This document shows positions 5,005 through 5,255 of a DNA stretch of 5,255 bases, piece after piece. The DNA comes from Pseudomonadota bacterium (GTDB lineage Bacteria > Pseudomonadota > Alphaproteobacteria > Rickettsiales > Rickettsiaceae), in contig JAJZHL010000083.1 in the NCBI GenBank assembly GCA_021804505.1, positions 1 through 5,255 of the forward strand, in the 5' to 3' direction. The notes below the pieces were generated by a model. That model worked only from the letters and a program-made list of their open reading frames with translations. It searched no databases and was not told where the DNA came from. The translations under genes were made by a program, and so were the position numbers. Each line of letters starts with the position of its first letter. Position 1 is the first letter of the stretch.

Positions 5005-5255
5005 CTAAACATCACCTGCAAGATCAACATCTAGGTCATCAAAAGTATAGTGATGCAAGTAGTCATACAATTGAGGCCCATCGTGATCTACGTTAGGCAC
5101 TCCTCCCTCTACAAACACCTTTAATAGTTTCGTATGTTGAGTTTCTCTTAACTTTCGAGTAATAGTCTGATGATTTCCTATCTGGTCAAAAACTAATAAG
5201 CATTTTCCATACTTATTTACAAATATTTCACTAGTATATGGCCTTTCATATCGGA
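5005..5255 (-). CDS. C-terminal end of an unrecognised protein (5' end outside window)
   Basis: Read on the minus strand, one frame is open from the window edge (first whole codon at 5253-5251) to TAG at 5007-5005, giving 82 residues with no start in view. I do not recognise the family. Visible features are a hydrophobic strand-like stretch KCLLVFDQIGNH, a basic helix-like region (TITRKLRETQHTKLLK), then VFVEGGVPN and a His/Tyr-containing segment LYDYLHHY. The tail is acidic (FDDLDVDLAGDV). There is no membrane segment. The varied composition and 83 stop-free codons in AT-rich DNA support a real gene. The strand is opposite to the IS3 element and the same as the hydrolase. It might belong to the accessory cargo of the mobile element, but no function can be given. 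Confidence 0.6.
   Translation of the reverse strand, partial: RYERPYTSEIFVNKYGKCLLVFDQIGNHQTITRKLRETQHTKLLKVFVEGGVPNVDHDGPQLYDYLHHYTFDDLDVDLAGDV

Noticed and set aside
1..5255. CRISPR array, tRNA, rRNA or tmRNA gene
   Set aside because: No regularly spaced repeats and no cloverleaf or conserved RNA motifs were seen on either strand.

Overview
The window is AT-rich and looks like an accessory, decaying part of an intracellular alphaproteobacterial genome, most likely Rickettsiales (Rickettsia or Orientia). The evidence is the gene company: a probable conjugative-relaxase tail, separate RelA/SpoT synthetase and hydrolase genes, an MHS-type MFS transporter and several generations of insertion sequences. 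That set is typical of the integrative conjugative elements called RAGE or OtAGE. The genus is inferred from gene content and remembered family resemblance; no search was run.

Layout. 1-423 (+) is the C-terminal 140 residues of a larger protein cut by the window edge, probably TraA-like. After 155 bp with a plausible promoter, 579-1185 (+) holds a (p)ppGpp synthetase domain split by a single-base frameshift near 833-835. Seven bases later an intact 12-helix-type MFS transporter runs from 1193 to 2548 (+). It converges on, and overlaps by 4 bp, an intact single-domain HD (p)ppGpp hydrolase at 2545-3168 (-); the overlap lies in a perfect 16-bp palindrome. Upstream of the hydrolase is a strong repeat-built hairpin (3236-3279). 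It is followed by a fragment of an IS256/Mutator-type transposase (3319-3594), whose reading frame ends in the first three bases of a complete IS3-family element (3592-4859). The last 396 bp hold about 145 bp with no recognised gene and the C-terminal end of an unrecognised minus-strand gene (5005 to the window edge).

How the genes relate. The synthetase pseudogene and the hydrolase are the two halves of a RelA/SpoT homologue, placed on opposite strands on either side of the transporter. With the synthetase broken and all hydrolase metal-site residues kept, the locus as it stands would only remove alarmone.

The IS3 element looks intact. It has 27-bp imperfect terminal inverted repeats (23/27 matches), OrfA with a helix-turn-helix and zipper, an A AAA AAG slippery heptamer followed by a 9-bp stem-loop, and OrfB with a complete DD(35)E triad. 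Its ends also carry half-promoters that would form a 17-bp-spaced promoter in a circular intermediate. I see no convincing previously undescribed system; the main value lies in the alarmone gene decay, the well-preserved IS3 control elements and one unidentified partial gene.
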